Positions 37,269 through 49,764 of a stretch of 64,000 nucleotides of DNA are shown here, piece after piece. A model generated the notes under the pieces. It worked only from the letters and a program-made list of their open reading frames with translations. It was not told where the DNA came from and did no database searches. The position numbers and the translations under genes were made by a program. Source of the stretch: Morella rubra (Eukaryota; Streptophyta; Magnoliopsida; Fagales; Myricaceae); NCBI GenBank assembly GCA_003952965.2, contig RXIC02000155.1, forward strand, positions 23,547 through 87,546, read 5' to 3'. Positions within the stretch are counted from its first letter, which is position 1. Each line of letters begins with the position of its first letter.

Positions 37269-40200
37269 CAAGAGCTTATCAGCAAAAGTCTCCTTTTACT
37301 TTCGCACGTACACAAGCCCATTTCAGGCAGTTTGCTCGTTACTTTTGTGACCAGGACCAATTTGAGGCAATTTATGCTTAATTTGGACCAGCAATATTGT
37401 TCATGGGTCCTTTCCAATATCATGGGCCTCAGACCAAACAATAAAAAGAGCCATTGGGCATCAGAATCTGGGCAATGAAAGTGCATTATCAAAGGGCCCA
37501 ATAGTCCTGCTTTCTTGATTTTGGTTAAGTTGCCCAAACGGTCCTGCTTATCCGCGAGTATATTCATGTTTTGTGTTTTCAATATGTAGGTTATTGAACG
37601 CTTAGAATCTTCTGTTTAGATCATAGAAGATAAAATATAGTTGGGCATATAGCAAGCTAGCAAACATGTCATTTTTGGAGCCTATTTTGCGACAAATCTG
37701 CGATGGTGCCCTTTTTACATGCCTAGGCAATCTAATTGCCAGCTTTTAGAGTCAATCAAGCACGGAGTCCTATTAGTCCCAGGGTCTACTTGGGAGCAAG
37801 CCCCATGCAAGCATCAATCTAGATTTTGAACCATAGTTACTCAGCTCCATATATAGTAAATGTCACGGATATTATTGTCCTCGATCCGGCAGATCACCTA
37901 CACTACCGGTAATAGTCCTTGTAAAGGAAAGAAAGTATGGCCCCTTTACCCGAAAAACTACAAAAGGAAAAATTATAATAATAATTAAACAAAATTAACA
38001 CATACATCAGAGAAGAAGCAGAAGAAGGAAGGGGAAGGAGGAGGAGAAGAAGAAGAAAGAGAGACGTGCATAAGTTAATGCATAATATATGTTTGAAAGT
38101 CAACAAATGAGCCTCTCTCGGGCGCAATGCAAGCCGTATAATTTTGAAAGAGCTTTTTCCTTCCGACACGGTTTACAAAACAAATAGTGTGTTCCCAAAC
38201 CTAATCTAGGCTAACCTAATTCTAGTGATCAAAGGAAAATTTCTTATTAAAGACAGTACAGGGTGCGTACAAAGCACGCAGAACTCAAAGCAGTACACAC
38301 GGCCTGCAAGCAAGCGACCTGATCAATTTTTGCGAGTCAAATGATCTTCCAGGCCTAATTAGAATGCCCCCTTTTTTTAATCGAAAATTCGGATCTAAAT
38401 CAACCTACTTCTGCTTCGAATGTTGTTTGTCTTAGAAGGCTGGCTTGCCTTGTTCACATGATGCGATTTCAACATGTGGTTGAGGTACGGCCATGTTAGG
38501 CTTACACATCATATATGCAATATCATTATATATAGTTGTGTCTAATACTTCTGATCAAGCACATTTAATAGAATTAAAAATAGCAATTTACAATGGAAAA
38601 ACAGCAACTTTGGGAACATCGGAAGAGATTAATCTGCGCGTGGCTTAGTAAATTACAATGAATTAGAAGATGGATTCAAGAAAAAGTACTCTAATCTGCT
38701 ACATAATTCATGGGTTTGCATGGCCCCAGAAGATGCTATATATATATATATAATGTTGCAGTTAGAACATACTCATGAGAATGTCAATTTCAAAAGTTGG
38801 ACACAACCCCTCTGCTCCTGTTTCCATAGGAATTAAGGTAATAAGAACAACAATTCAACGTAAGCAAATTAGGTTTGTGGGAAGAGAATACCAAATACAG
38901 CGGAAATGTTGTCTGAAAGTAGAATTTATTAAGCTTTTTTTGATACTAGGATTGCTATCTATCTCGGATTCACGGGCTAGCTCCTACCTACCATATATAT
39001 TGAAAACAGGAAAAATCAGCCAGACAAGAAAACGAGGGATCCATCCGGATCAGGGAGATAGATAATTGTACGTGGCTATCGATTGGCCTCCAAATTTAAA
39101 AATATATATAATTACTGTTTCAAGATGCTTGACTCTCGTGGTGGGTACGTGAAGGTTCCAAGCAAGACTGAAAGCGACCCCTGCTGATCAATGTAACAGC
39201 TATTTTGTTTAAAAATTTTCCAATTGATTTGTCTCTCTACCAACCAAAAAATGTATTAGGAAACTTTACAACTACGTATGGCGATACCCATTGCACGAAT
39301 CCTTCTCCTTAGCACCCAAAAAGGAGAAAAAAGAGACCCTAAACTAATCCCGGACCAGCGCTGATGTTGACAACTGCTAGCTCCTCAGTTACATATATAT
39401 TATATATACCTGGAAAAGTAAAGGAGTGAAACATTTGCCATGACATACATTTGTTTGTTGGTTCGTCTTCTTTTTTCCTCCTACGTTGAAGTTTTCCTTC
39501 GGCTTCGTCAACCATAACGGGTTTTATCCAAAGTGGTAAACTATTCTCTTGCTTGTCAGTGCTCAATCATAGTCATGTGGTGAAAGATCTTATAGATCTC
39601 AGATAATTAAGAGACTGTGTACGTGCACACTTTTTGCAGCAACCAGTACTCATGAAAGACTCTAGAACAGTGAGAAAACAGTGATATAGAGACGTACTAC
39701 TAATGGAAAACCAGCCAAATCTTGTTGTATTTCAATCGATCTCCATCAAAGTGTTTACATTCGTTGTTGTTTTTTCTTAAAAGTGTTTTCCCAGTACTAT
39801 ACCCATTTCGCTGATTAAACCCAAAAAAAGATACATGATATAGAATCAATTAACGAAAAAAAGAAAAAAGAAAAAAGGAACAAGAACAAAAAATGCCTGG
39901 CTTTCCCATGTACGCCGCTGATTTTTTCTCCGGTGAATTCTTCTCCGGAAACATGCTCCTCCTAAGCATTTCCCAGAAGGGGACCGTTGACGATAGAGAC
40001 CAACGAATGACTTCCAGACAACCTCTAATTAGGAAAATCTGAACATGAAACATGGATATGTTTCTCGCGACTTGTGAGGAAGACCATCCTTCTTCCTCTT
40101 CTTCATAACTTCTGCTTGCAAAACCGATGAAAAAGGAAGCCTTCAAGGTGATTCAATAGAAGAGCGTGAAGCATTCAACGAAAGCCGAATATAAAAAAGG

Positions 40201-42100
40201 GCAAGAGAGAGCGAGAGGGAGAGAGAGAGTAGGAAGATGAAAGGTGTTCCCAAGAAGATGACGAGCATTTCCCGTTAAATGTTATAATTAAAGAGGGCTT
40301 AATTTAATTTCTCAACGGTGGGCCAACAACAACACCAGGGCAAACTTTTTGTTTCACACGTTGGGGGTGTTCTCTTTGTCTTCCCCACTCCAACAACAGT
40401 CGATGGTTTTAGGGCCCAATAAATTGACCAAAATGACTTTCGTGCGCATCTGTGTATAATCTTCTTTTCCCTCAACAAATTAACATTAGCCTAGTATAGC
40501 CTTAATTTAGGGAACAATGTAAAGCCAAGTTCTGAGAGACAAAGAAATCTGGAAATTAATCTATATGTATAAATATCAATTATTTTTGTATGTTAGATGT
40601 TTTAGTATATATATGGTAGATTGAAACAGTGTTTTTATATGATTTTTTACTGACTTGGTCTAATCTGTCCTGCACAATTAGCTAGATTAATATTTTGCAG
40701 ATAATTATGGATGACATAATGTTGCAGCTGTAGATTGGTACGATCAATAATAGCAGGGCCCTTTCATGACTCATTTAATTCGTCTGTTGACGAACAACTA
40801 GCTGTGTGGTTACTCGATGTCATGGGATTACTTAAGCGAGCATCCTATGTAATTTGCAGTCAGGTCAAATGAAAGTACTCCTTTTCAGAGATGAATTTGA
40901 GACCATTTTTTATGGATCGACTTCATGGTCAGCTTCTTCTCATGTCCTTAAAATTTATTTGAAGTAATCTTTCAGAGAAGACAACACAACATATATGTCT
41001 TTGAATCCTTGGTAATCGACTCTCAGCTTTTTCCTACCACGCCCAAGGGGTTGTACTGCATTTACAGAGAAAACCAAAGGTAAAGTTGAAGAATCAGCTT
41101 GGTACTGTTTTACTCCCGTCCATGGTGATTAATTTTGTCAAATTAATAACCGGCGCATCGGCTTCTAGATGGTGCTTTATCATTGACGAAGTGCAGAAAT
41201 TTATGGGAAAGTTTGGTGGGTTTCCTACAGGATCATTGCTCGATCATGATGATCATGTGTTTGTAATCTCTTTGATCAGTAAAACTTGAAAATATTCTTC
41301 GTTTTCTTTTTGGGTAAGTAAGTATTTATAAATAGTATAATAAAGCCAAAATACAGGGTTCAAACTAAGAGATACAAAGGCAGGAACCAACGCCTATATC
41401 AGAGACCGGATTGAAACCCCCTCTCAGCAAAGAAGAAAAGAAAACAGAGAAACATGAGCGGAAGTACTTGAAGAAATTCACTCAAACGATCTAAATGTTG
41501 AAGTGCATTTATGTTCAAGGTGAGACCAAAGTTGATGGGCGTATAATTAATCAAGAAACCTAACTTTGAAGATAGAACTTAAAACTTCTCACGTGGAGTC
41601 AATTATTGATATATAGTTGATCGATGATGGACGCCATGAAATTTCTATAATTAAATTCCTATTTGGGTCATCCTGCACTGATGTGGCCGGCACGTTTTCC
41701 AAATTTCGACAAAAAATGATCTGATTCCAGAAAAGCCACACAAGTTGTACGTTGTCTTGTTTCAAAGAAAACCTATACTCTCCATGATGCGAGATATATA
41801 AGTCAAATTGAGGTTGTTGTTGTTGTGGGTTAATTTGTTAGGATCGGACAAATTAAGCAAGTTAACAACAACACACGGGGTTTGGCGCAATTTGTGGTCC
41901 AAATTATTGACAAAATTGGTAGAGCCGCTTTGGTGGTTCAATACCTTTCATAATTAATGGGTTATGTAAGAGTACTTTGACAATAACGTTAACCTCATGC
42001 ATCTCCATTGATTTAGACTTATACAGTTCACAATTTAAAGAAAAAATAAATTTTATTATTTGAATTATATACCTTAACATAACCGAATACCTTGTTAGAA
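37269..42100. other. intergenic DNA, no convincing gene
   Basis: A purine-rich GAAGAA-type stretch lies at about 38009-38062 and a TA run at 38739-38752. A CT-rich leader-like sequence on the minus strand (about 40230-40195) is followed by short reading frames that resemble no family I know. From about 41300 to 41450 there is a sequence that may be an old retroposon remnant, but this is only an impression. Confidence 0.4.
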
Positions 42101-42109
42101 TTATGTGCC

Positions 42110-42640
42110 ATCGATAACCAAATAATTAATCCAGTCCTAATATCTCATATAGAATATAGTTTGGTGGAATGAATTAATTGTATGTAAAAGGGGCATATTT
42201 GCAATAATCTCAAATTTCAGGGGTCAATTACAATATGTTGATGGACTTGATTGTAATTAGTAGAAGCCTAATTTTATTAGAAGAAGAGTTCTTCAGTTTA
42301 ATCCTACGGCTGGAATTTGAGATCCCTAAGGATCCTATGTCTCATGCTCTCTCTAGGGTTTCCCAAGGCCTATAAATATAACTGTTATATTCAATGGGTT
42401 GGCCATCAGAACCTATTAGAGAAATCCCTAAAAGGAGAGAGTGACATAAATCCCTTAGGGGGCAAGACATTTGTATTGTTATTTTATTCTGTTGCTATTC
42501 TATTCTGAATCGTTGGAGCTTTGGATTGGATCGTAAAGCGGGTTGAAACTTGTGGATTCCCGAATTACTATATCAAGGTAAGTAATCAAATCCGCAATTG
42601 CAATTATAATCCTGATTGATGTTTTGTTAAAAACATGTTA
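42110..42640 (+). mobile_element. possible solo LTR or LTR relic
   Basis: The stretch begins near TGTTAGAATTATGTGCC and contains a promoter-like CCCAAGGCCTATAAATATA at about 42363-42381, with CTCTCTAGGGTTTCC upstream and a T-rich leader after it. This arrangement is typical of plant copia LTRs. No second copy, primer-binding site or target duplication was found, so it could also be an unrelated promoter. Confidence 0.35.
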
Positions 42641-42971
42641 TTTATTTAGTTTAATTCCGCATAAACTATCATACCTCATCACGGGTTGAATCAGCACCCT
42701 CTTGCCACGAATTCCGTACATATCTACTTGCTTGCCAATTAGAAAAACGGTACATGCGCATAGTTGCATTAAAGCTTGGATGATGATGATGGCAGTGATA
42801 ATAGATGTCAATGAGGGAGGAATAAATTGTCACCAAAATTTGTTGTGCTTAATTTGCCAAATGACGGGCAACGAATTTAGGTGAATGCATGCAGCAAAAC
42901 CTGTAGCTCATGATTCCGTACTACTCCCTTGTAGCGTCAATGAAGGTCGAGAGAACTTGAGTACAGTATAC

Positions 42972-43246
42972 TATTGAATTACAACCATCTGATCCAAAGA
43001 CCACATCTCAGAAGCCTTCACCTCAGCATAGCTCGTCATCGTTTCCAGCTCAGTTGAGTACAGCGCACCAGCTTCCAGAATGCTCTACGGCATTCCTTGA
43101 AGATTCTTCTGTTACAACGAATCATTTCTGTACAAATATTCTCATGTGATTTTAGGATAGTTTATTACAGTACCTCTATAAAGGTGCATGGCATTGTGTA
43201 CACATATACGACAAGAGAATGAGATAAGATTTTATACACTTTTTCA
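42972..43246 (+). repeat. 5' LTR of copia element 1
   Basis: 275 bp, nearly identical to 47320-47594 with about 13 substitutions and no indel, i.e. roughly 95% identity by eye. The terminal TG is mutated to TA on this copy; the 3' end is CA. It contains CTCTATAAAGG as a TATA-like box. The primer-binding site TGGTATCAGAGGC follows immediately at 43247. Confidence 0.92.
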
Positions 43247-43277
43247 TGGTATCAGAGGCTTTAGAGGACCAACGTCC

Positions 43278-46200
43278 ATGGCGTCTGACGAACCTCCAGT
43301 TCCTTTTGTGGAAACTCCACCTATTTCTTCCCTTACGTCGACACCACCCACCACTGCCCCCTCTCTTACAAATCTACCTCACCTTGTGACTATTAAGCTC
43401 ACACACGACAACTATCTCCTCTGGAGAACCCAACTTCTTCCCTATTTTCATGGCCAACGCCTTTATGGCTTTATTGATGGTTCTATACCTCAACCAGCCG
43501 CGTATCTTCCTGATAATGTTACCCCTAACCAAGCTTTTTCCTCTAGGCAACAGCAGGACCAACTCATACTTAGTGCCATTATCTCCTCCCTGTTTGAACC
43601 ACTTATTGCCCAAGTCATTGGGCATCATACCTCACGATCAGGATGGTCCTCTCTCGAAAGTCTGTTTGCCACCCAATCTCAGGCCCACTTAATGCATCTC
43701 CAGTATCAGCTTGCCACACTAAAAAAAAACACAGCTTCTATTTCTGATTATTACCACAAAGCCAAGCTGTTGGCTGACACCTTAGCTGCTGCTGGGAAGC
43801 CTCTTTCGGTCTCAGAGTTCACCACTTTTTTGCTAGCTGGTCTTGGCCCTGAATATGACTCTCTAGTCACTTCTCTTACTACCCGTTTAGATCCTCTATT
43901 TTCTGAGGAGGTCTACGGTTTTCTCCTCACCCATGAAGCCCGCTTATCCTATCAGCAGACTACATCTACCTCCTCTCTTGACATTTCTGCTAATCTTTCT
44001 ACTAAAACCATTGCCTCGTCAAACACTGGTTAGTTTTCTCCTCAACAGCAGGGCCGTGGCAACCGTGGCTCCCGTGGCCGTGGTTATCGAGGTTCTCGTG
44101 GGCGGTCTCGAGGTGGTTGTCTTGAGTTCTCTGCTAATACTCCCATATGCCAAGTCTGCTCTAAGCCCGGTCATTCTACACTCGTTTGCTACAATCGTTT
44201 CAATCATTCATTCCAAGCTTTAGCTCCGCAGTCTTTTTCGGCCCACTACTCATCTCTCCCGAATCAGCCAGCTGATACCTCCTGGTATCCGGATACTGCC
44301 GCTACAAACCACATGACTGCAGATTTAGAAGCTGTGTTCTTCCTTTTTCTTCTCGCAAGTTATCTTTACAAAATCTGTTACATGTTCCTTCCTTAACAAA
44401 AAATCTTGTTTCTGTCCAACGGTTTTGCTGTGATAATTCTGTCTTTTTTAAATTTCATCCAACTTTTTGTTGTTGTGAAGGATACCCACACTCAGAGTGT
44501 TCTTCTTCGCGGTCACACTAAGAATGGACTCTACGTTTTTCCTACTGCTCCTCCTTTTGCAGCCTTTGTAGGTGGACGTACTTCTATCTCGCAGTGGCAC
44601 CACCGTCTTGGCCATCCTTCTCTTCGGGTGGTGCAATCCATTTTACGTCAGTTTTAGCTGCCTCTTTTCCCTTCTCGGTCTACTGTCTGTTCGGCCTGTC
44701 TTCTTGCAAAAAGTCATTCTCTGCCTCTTTCCAGCACCTATGTTCGGTCTTCTGCACCTCTTCACATAGTGCATATTGACTTATGGGGTCCATCTCCGAT
44801 TCAGTCTTTGTCCGGTTTTAAATATTATGTTGTTCTTATCGACGATTTCAGTCGTTTTTCTTGGTTGTACCCACTTAAACTTAAATCTGATGTTCATGGA
44901 GTTTTCTTGCATTTTGAGCTCTTAGTTGAGAACCTGTTTAATTCCAAAATTAAACGTGTCCAATCGGACTGGGGTGGCGAATTCCAGTCCCTACAAAATC
45001 ATTTTACCTCCCAAGGTATTTTCCATCGCGTTTCCTGTCCACACGTGCCTCAACAGAATGGCACTGTTGAAAGGAAACATCGCCATATTGTTGAGACCAG
45101 CCTTGCCCTCCTCTCACACTCCTCCATGCCTCGTTCTTTTTGGCCCGAAGCCTTTAGCACTGCTATATACCTTATCAATCGGCTTCCCTCTCCCTTTCTT
45201 GACCATAAATCTCCATTTTTTCTTCTTTACAACAAACACCCCAATTACTTATCTCTCAAGACGTTTGGTTGTGCGTGTTGGCCTCATCTCCGGCCTTACA
45301 ACAAATACAAGCTCCAGGATCGTTCTTTCCAGTGTGTTTTTCTTGGTTACAGCTCTTCTCACAAAGGCTTTATTTGCCTTCATACACCCACTGGTCGGCG
45401 TTATATGACTCCTCATGTTATTTTCAATGAAACCTCTTTTCCTTACAAGGTTCCCACAACCCCTATTTCCCGTACATCTTTACCTGCTTTGCTTCTGCTC
45501 CTTTTATTTCCTTCTATGTCCACTTTTCCTTCCTCAAATAGTGCCCCTTCTTTAGCTTTCTCCCCAGCTCCGCATGCTACCCCTATCCCTTCTCCCACTA
45601 TAGCTTCCCCTTTTGGGTCCTCTCCTTTACCCAGCCCCGCTCCTTTCCAACGTGTCTCTACTTAGTCCAGCAACAACATTATTTGTCCCAAGCTTCACAC
45701 AGACGGCACCATTCCCTGGCCCCCACCCCGTGCCCTTCACACAAGCCTTACCGCCTCTTCTTCTGTCCCAGAATCTCCCTCCACTATTACAGAGACACTG
45801 AAATATCCAGAATGGCATAATGCCATGAATCTTGAGTTTCATGCCTCCTCCAGAACAACACATGGACTCTTGTGCCTCCCTCCACTTCTAACAATGTTGT
45901 TGGTTACAGATGGATTTTTAAATCCAAGTATCATGCCAATGGATCTCTTGAGCGTCGGAAAGCTCGATTGGTTGCGAAGGGGTACCATCAACTCGTTGGT
46001 GTTGATTTTCGTAAGACATTTAGCCTTGTGGTCAAACCCACGACTATTCGCACTGTTCTCACTATTGCAGTTTCTTCCAAATGGCATATTCGGCAACTTG
46101 ACATTCAGAATGCCTTTTTACAGGACACTCTGTATGAGACCGTGTATATATGTCGGCCTCTAGGTTTTTCTCACCTTGATTTTCCATCTCACATATGCAA

Positions 46201-47401
46201 GTTACAGAAGGGACTCTATGGTCTCAAACAAGCCCCTCGGGCATGGTTCTCCCGCCTTAGTTGCCGTCTTTTAGAGCTTGGCTTCCAGGCCTCCAGATCT
46301 GACTCTTCTTTGTTCATTTCCCATCGGCCTGCACTCACTCTCTATGTTCTGTTTTATGTTGACGACATCGTCGTCACTGGCTCCAGTCTCTCTGCCATCT
46401 CCCAGCTGATTGCTACTCTTAGTCAGGCTTTCCCAGTTAAGGATCTCTGGCCTTTGTCTTTTTTTTTTCTTGGCATTGAAGTTCTTCCCACCTCAGATGG
46501 CATCATCTTGTCTCAGCGCAAATACATTGCAGACCTTCTTCTGCGGACTGGTATGTCCACCTCAAAGCCGATTGCTTCTCCCCTTGCAACCTCTGCTCAT
46601 CTGTCGACTACTTTTGGTGATCCATTTGATAATCCTATTGAATATCGCAGTATAGTTGGCGGACTGCAATACTTGTCTTTCACCAGACCTGATCTAGCCT
46701 TTGCTGTCAGTAAGGTTTGTCAATACATGCATGCTCCACGTCTTCCCCATTGGCAAGCAGTAAAGCGTATCCTTCGATATCTTCGACATACTTCGCACTA
46801 TGGCCTTCACATCCGGTGTTCCTCTCTCTCTCAGCTCACTGCCTTCTCCGACGCTGATTGGGCCGGCTGTCCCGATGATCGAAGAAGCACCGGTGGCCAC
46901 TGCGTCTTCTTGGGTTCCACTCTTATTTCTTGGAGCTCTCGCAAACAGCCCACGGTTGCAAGATCCAGCACCGAAGCCGAATATAAGAGTGTCGCCAACA
47001 CCACTGCCGAATTACTTTGGGTTCAGTCTTTACTGCGTGAGCTTGGCGTCTTCCTCTCGCAGCCCCCTACCTTATGGTGTGATAATTTGGGGGCCACATA
47101 CTTATCTGTTAACCCTGTTCTGCACTCTCGAACGAAACACGTTGATATTGATTTCCACTTCGTCCGGGATCGGGTTGCCAATGGTACGTTACGTGTCTCC
47201 TTTCTTCCCAGCAAAGACCAACTCACCGACATTTTCACAAAACCACTTTTAGTGTCTCGGTTTAGCTCTTTACGCTCCAGCCTCACTGTGGTTCCCTTAC
47301 CGTTTGGCTTGCGGGGGGATGTTGAATCACAGCCATCTGATCCGAAGACCACATCTCAGAAGCCTCCACCTCAGCATAGCTCGTCATCGTTTCTAGCTTA
47401 G
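43278..47401 (+). pseudogene. copia gag-pol polyprotein, broken
   Basis: The gag part (43278-44033) has the UBN2-type nucleocapsid fold start (KLTHDNYLLWRTQLLPY) and ends at a TAG. Beyond it, in the same frame, are an Arg/Gly-rich stretch, the CCHC knuckle CQVCSKPGHSTLVC and the protease triad region WYPDTAATNHMT (D-T-A). Integrase follows with HHRLGHPS, then HIDLWGPSP, DDFSRFSW and VERKHRHIVE (44769-45665). Reverse transcriptase and RNase H occupy 45872-47401 with [23 protein letters not shown] and the RNase H strings DADWAG and STEAEY. Breaks: TAG at 44031-44033, frame changes near 44330 and 44657, TAG near 45663, and a frame change near 45865. The pol frame reads on into the 3' LTR before stopping at 47401. 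Confidence 0.9.
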
Positions 47402-47594
47402 TTGAGTACAGCGCACCAGCTTCCAGAATGCTCTACGGCATTCCTTGAAGATTCGTCTGTTACAACGAATCATTTCTGTACAAATATTCTCACGTGATTT
47501 TAGGATAGTTTGTTACAGTACCTCTATAAAGGTGCATGGCACTGTGTACACATATACCACAAGAGAATTAGATAAGATTTTATACACTTTTTCA
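47320..47594 (+). repeat. 3' LTR of copia element 1
   Basis: 275 bp beginning TGTTGAATCACAGCC and ending CACTTTTTCA. It directly follows the purine tract and pairs with 42972-43246. Confidence 0.92.
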
Positions 47595-48664
47595 CATGTA
47601 GTAACCACAGCATTAATACCACCAAGAAGTTTAAAGCTCTTTGTTGAGGAAGCAGCAAACCAAAGAAAGAATCGAACCCTTAATTATTTCTTTCAAAAGA
47701 AACTCAAGCTTAGAGCTTAAAACTCGCAACCACTTTCCCAAGATACAAACAGTACCGCAAGAGGAGAAAATGTAGCCAGCTGTATGGTTTTTTATGGTAT
47801 CAAACCTGTAGACAACGAGAAATATATGTCTAGATGGTCTATCTGGACAGAGAGATACTTCTTTCATATTTCATTTTGGAGGGACATGCAAATGTCTAGA
47901 CATGACGTGTTGTCCTCCGAATCAATGTTGTGGTCTGGACATGATTCAGCGACAACGGAGAAAAAGATGTTTGACCGGCGTGAGCCGGCTGTGGATGGTT
48001 GGGACTCCGGTCCCACGGGTTATCTGACCTAACTTGGTAAAAATAGTCGTCCCCCCGTTGAATTTTATAGAGGTGCAAACTTGGAAAAACTACATTGGAG
48101 TTGAAAACAGAGAGGCATACAAATTCTTAACAAAAGCGAGAGTTGTTAGAGGGAATCTCGCCATTGTCTAAGGAATTTCGTCTTGCAAAACCCACCCTAT
48201 AATCCAAATACTACAATAGGTAAAGAGTGCAAATTTAACTTTCGGGCCCAAGACATAAAAAGATCTTTGATTGGGCTATTTAGCCCGGCCCATTTGTGTC
48301 CAGGAGGAGGTCGGACAAGCTAGCTGTAAACAATACTTCCACTTTCGTTTCGGCTGGTCCTTTTTCATTCGCAGACATAAACATATGCAGTATCTGTTAT
48401 ATAAAACATAAATATATATTAACGGTCAAGATAGAATTTACAACTTCAAACAGAAGCTGTTTAATTGGCCCTAGAGGGTCAATATATTTCCAGGCATGTG
48501 GATATATTTGCAGACAGAACCCTTTCGTACACGCAATTTATTCGTTTAGTATTTATTTTCATATATAAGTACTTCGTATAGTTCGATTGATTATATGGTA
48601 TGCCTCTACTAAAGACATGGATACGTATATATATAATTTAAAGCCCCATTTCAAGTGCTTGGCT
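47595..48664. other. intergenic DNA, no gene recognised
   Basis: Short reading frames only. No repeat ends or conserved domains were seen between copia element 1 and the secreted-protein gene. Confidence 0.5.
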
Positions 48665-48826
48665 TTACATGGTGTTTGTTTTCAAAATTTTAAACTCCTA
48701 AAATTTTATTATTATTACAAAATTTTCGCTCTGTTTACTTTTTTTACCAACTTTTTAATTATTTCTCATCACTTTTTCACCGACTCTTAAAATTTTAACA
48801 AAATTTTGTTTCCAAACATCACGTAA
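48665..48826. mobile_element. MITE at the 3' end of the Gly-rich gene
   Basis: Inverted ends: TTACATGGTGTTTGTTTTC then AAAATTTT on the left, and TTACGTGATGTTTGGAAAC then AAAATTTT on the opposite strand from the right. About 162 bp. The interior (CTTTTTTTACCAAC, CATCACTTTTTCACC) resembles the GTTTGCAAAA-end family. It abuts the Gly-rich coding sequence and supplies the last in-frame residues and the stop codon of that reading frame. Confidence 0.65.
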
Positions 48827-49759
48827 GTTTCCTTCTTCAAAACCCCCTCCGCTAGTGCGTCCTCCTCCACCGTTACCACCAGCACCACCACGGCCACCAG
48901 CACCTCCTTCTACCTTGTGACCTCCGCCAGCTGATCTTCCTCCTCCTCCTCCCTTGCCACCGCTGCCAGTGCCTCCTCCACCACCCTTGCCACCGCTACG
49001 AGCACCACCTCCTCCCTTGCTGCCTCCGCCAGTGCTGCCTCCACCTCCCTTGCCGCCGCTGCCAGCGCTTCCATGTCCACCATCCCTCATGTCATCGATC
49101 CGGTTTGATTCTCCTGTATGCGTCACGTGCGAAAATGGAATATTGAGCTGGTTTTAATTTTTGGTGGTAATATACAAGTTGAAACATACATGATGCCCAA
49201 AAAGAAAAAAAAGGGCGGTCACCCCAGCACACCTAAATATGAATATGGTAAACTCGTAAACGAAAAATCCAATGGAAACCACGTCATAGTTAAACAAAAA
49301 AACCAGAAAGCTAAAAGAAAAAACAACCAAGAAAAGAATATGAGAAAGGTAAAAAAAGTAACAAATGGGAAATACGTGAAGGACAGAGAGTCTTATGAGG
49401 AAGAAATACGGAGGCAAGTAAACGGGGTAAATTAGAAAGCAAGAACATATTTCTGCATGCACCTACCCAAATTTGAACATTTTCTTCGGGGTATGAATGG
49501 AGGAGCAGAAGCGGGTGAGTAAGACGAAAAAAAGCCCAACGGGGAACGTGCAGTTCCTTTGTCGTTAAGGTAAATAAGAAGCAATGCAAAGAATTGACAA
49601 AAAATAAAAAATTATTGGACCTCACTAACCTTCTTCAGAAGTAGGTCCAAATTCCGCCGCGCCTGACTCGATGGGCTTACCGTCACAACAGTACCTTGGG
49701 CATGTTATACCAATTAAGCCAACGCCGCAACAGTGAAAATTGGGGCATCCGAGTCTATA

Positions 49760-49764
49760 CTTTG
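49760..49764. repeat. Sirevirus target-site duplication, left copy
   Basis: CTTTG directly before the left LTR end; the identical CTTTG follows the right LTR at 60514-60518. Confidence 0.93.

Larger units (their letters stand above)
42972..47594 (+). mobile_element. Ty1-copia LTR retrotransposon 1 (Ale/Retrofit-like)
   Basis: Complete structure of 4.62 kb: 5' LTR, primer-binding site for initiator tRNA-Met at 43247, gag, protease, integrase, reverse transcriptase, RNase H, a purine tract (GCGGGGGGA, 47311-47319) and the 3' LTR. The order of integrase before reverse transcriptase defines the copia superfamily. The short LTRs and the gag motif LLPYFHGQRLYGFIDG suggest the Ale/Retrofit lineage. 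The flanking 5-mers (TATAC and CATGT) do not match, so the target duplication has decayed or the ends were altered. Several frame breaks make it non-autonomous now. Confidence 0.92.

Noticed and set aside
37903-38169. Leu-rich minus-strand frame resembling a signal peptide or membrane segment
   Set aside because: The poly-Leu run is the translation of the purine-rich GAAGAA stretch; no promoter, splice site or family resemblance supports a gene.
39891-39915. TGCCTGGCTTTCCC resembles the start of miR160
   Set aside because: Only the first nine bases match the mature miR160, and no complementary arm was found within about 150 bp.
44926-45408. 160-codon frame overlapping copia integrase
   Set aside because: It is an out-of-frame shadow of the integrase region, which shows the conserved catalytic motifs in the other frame.
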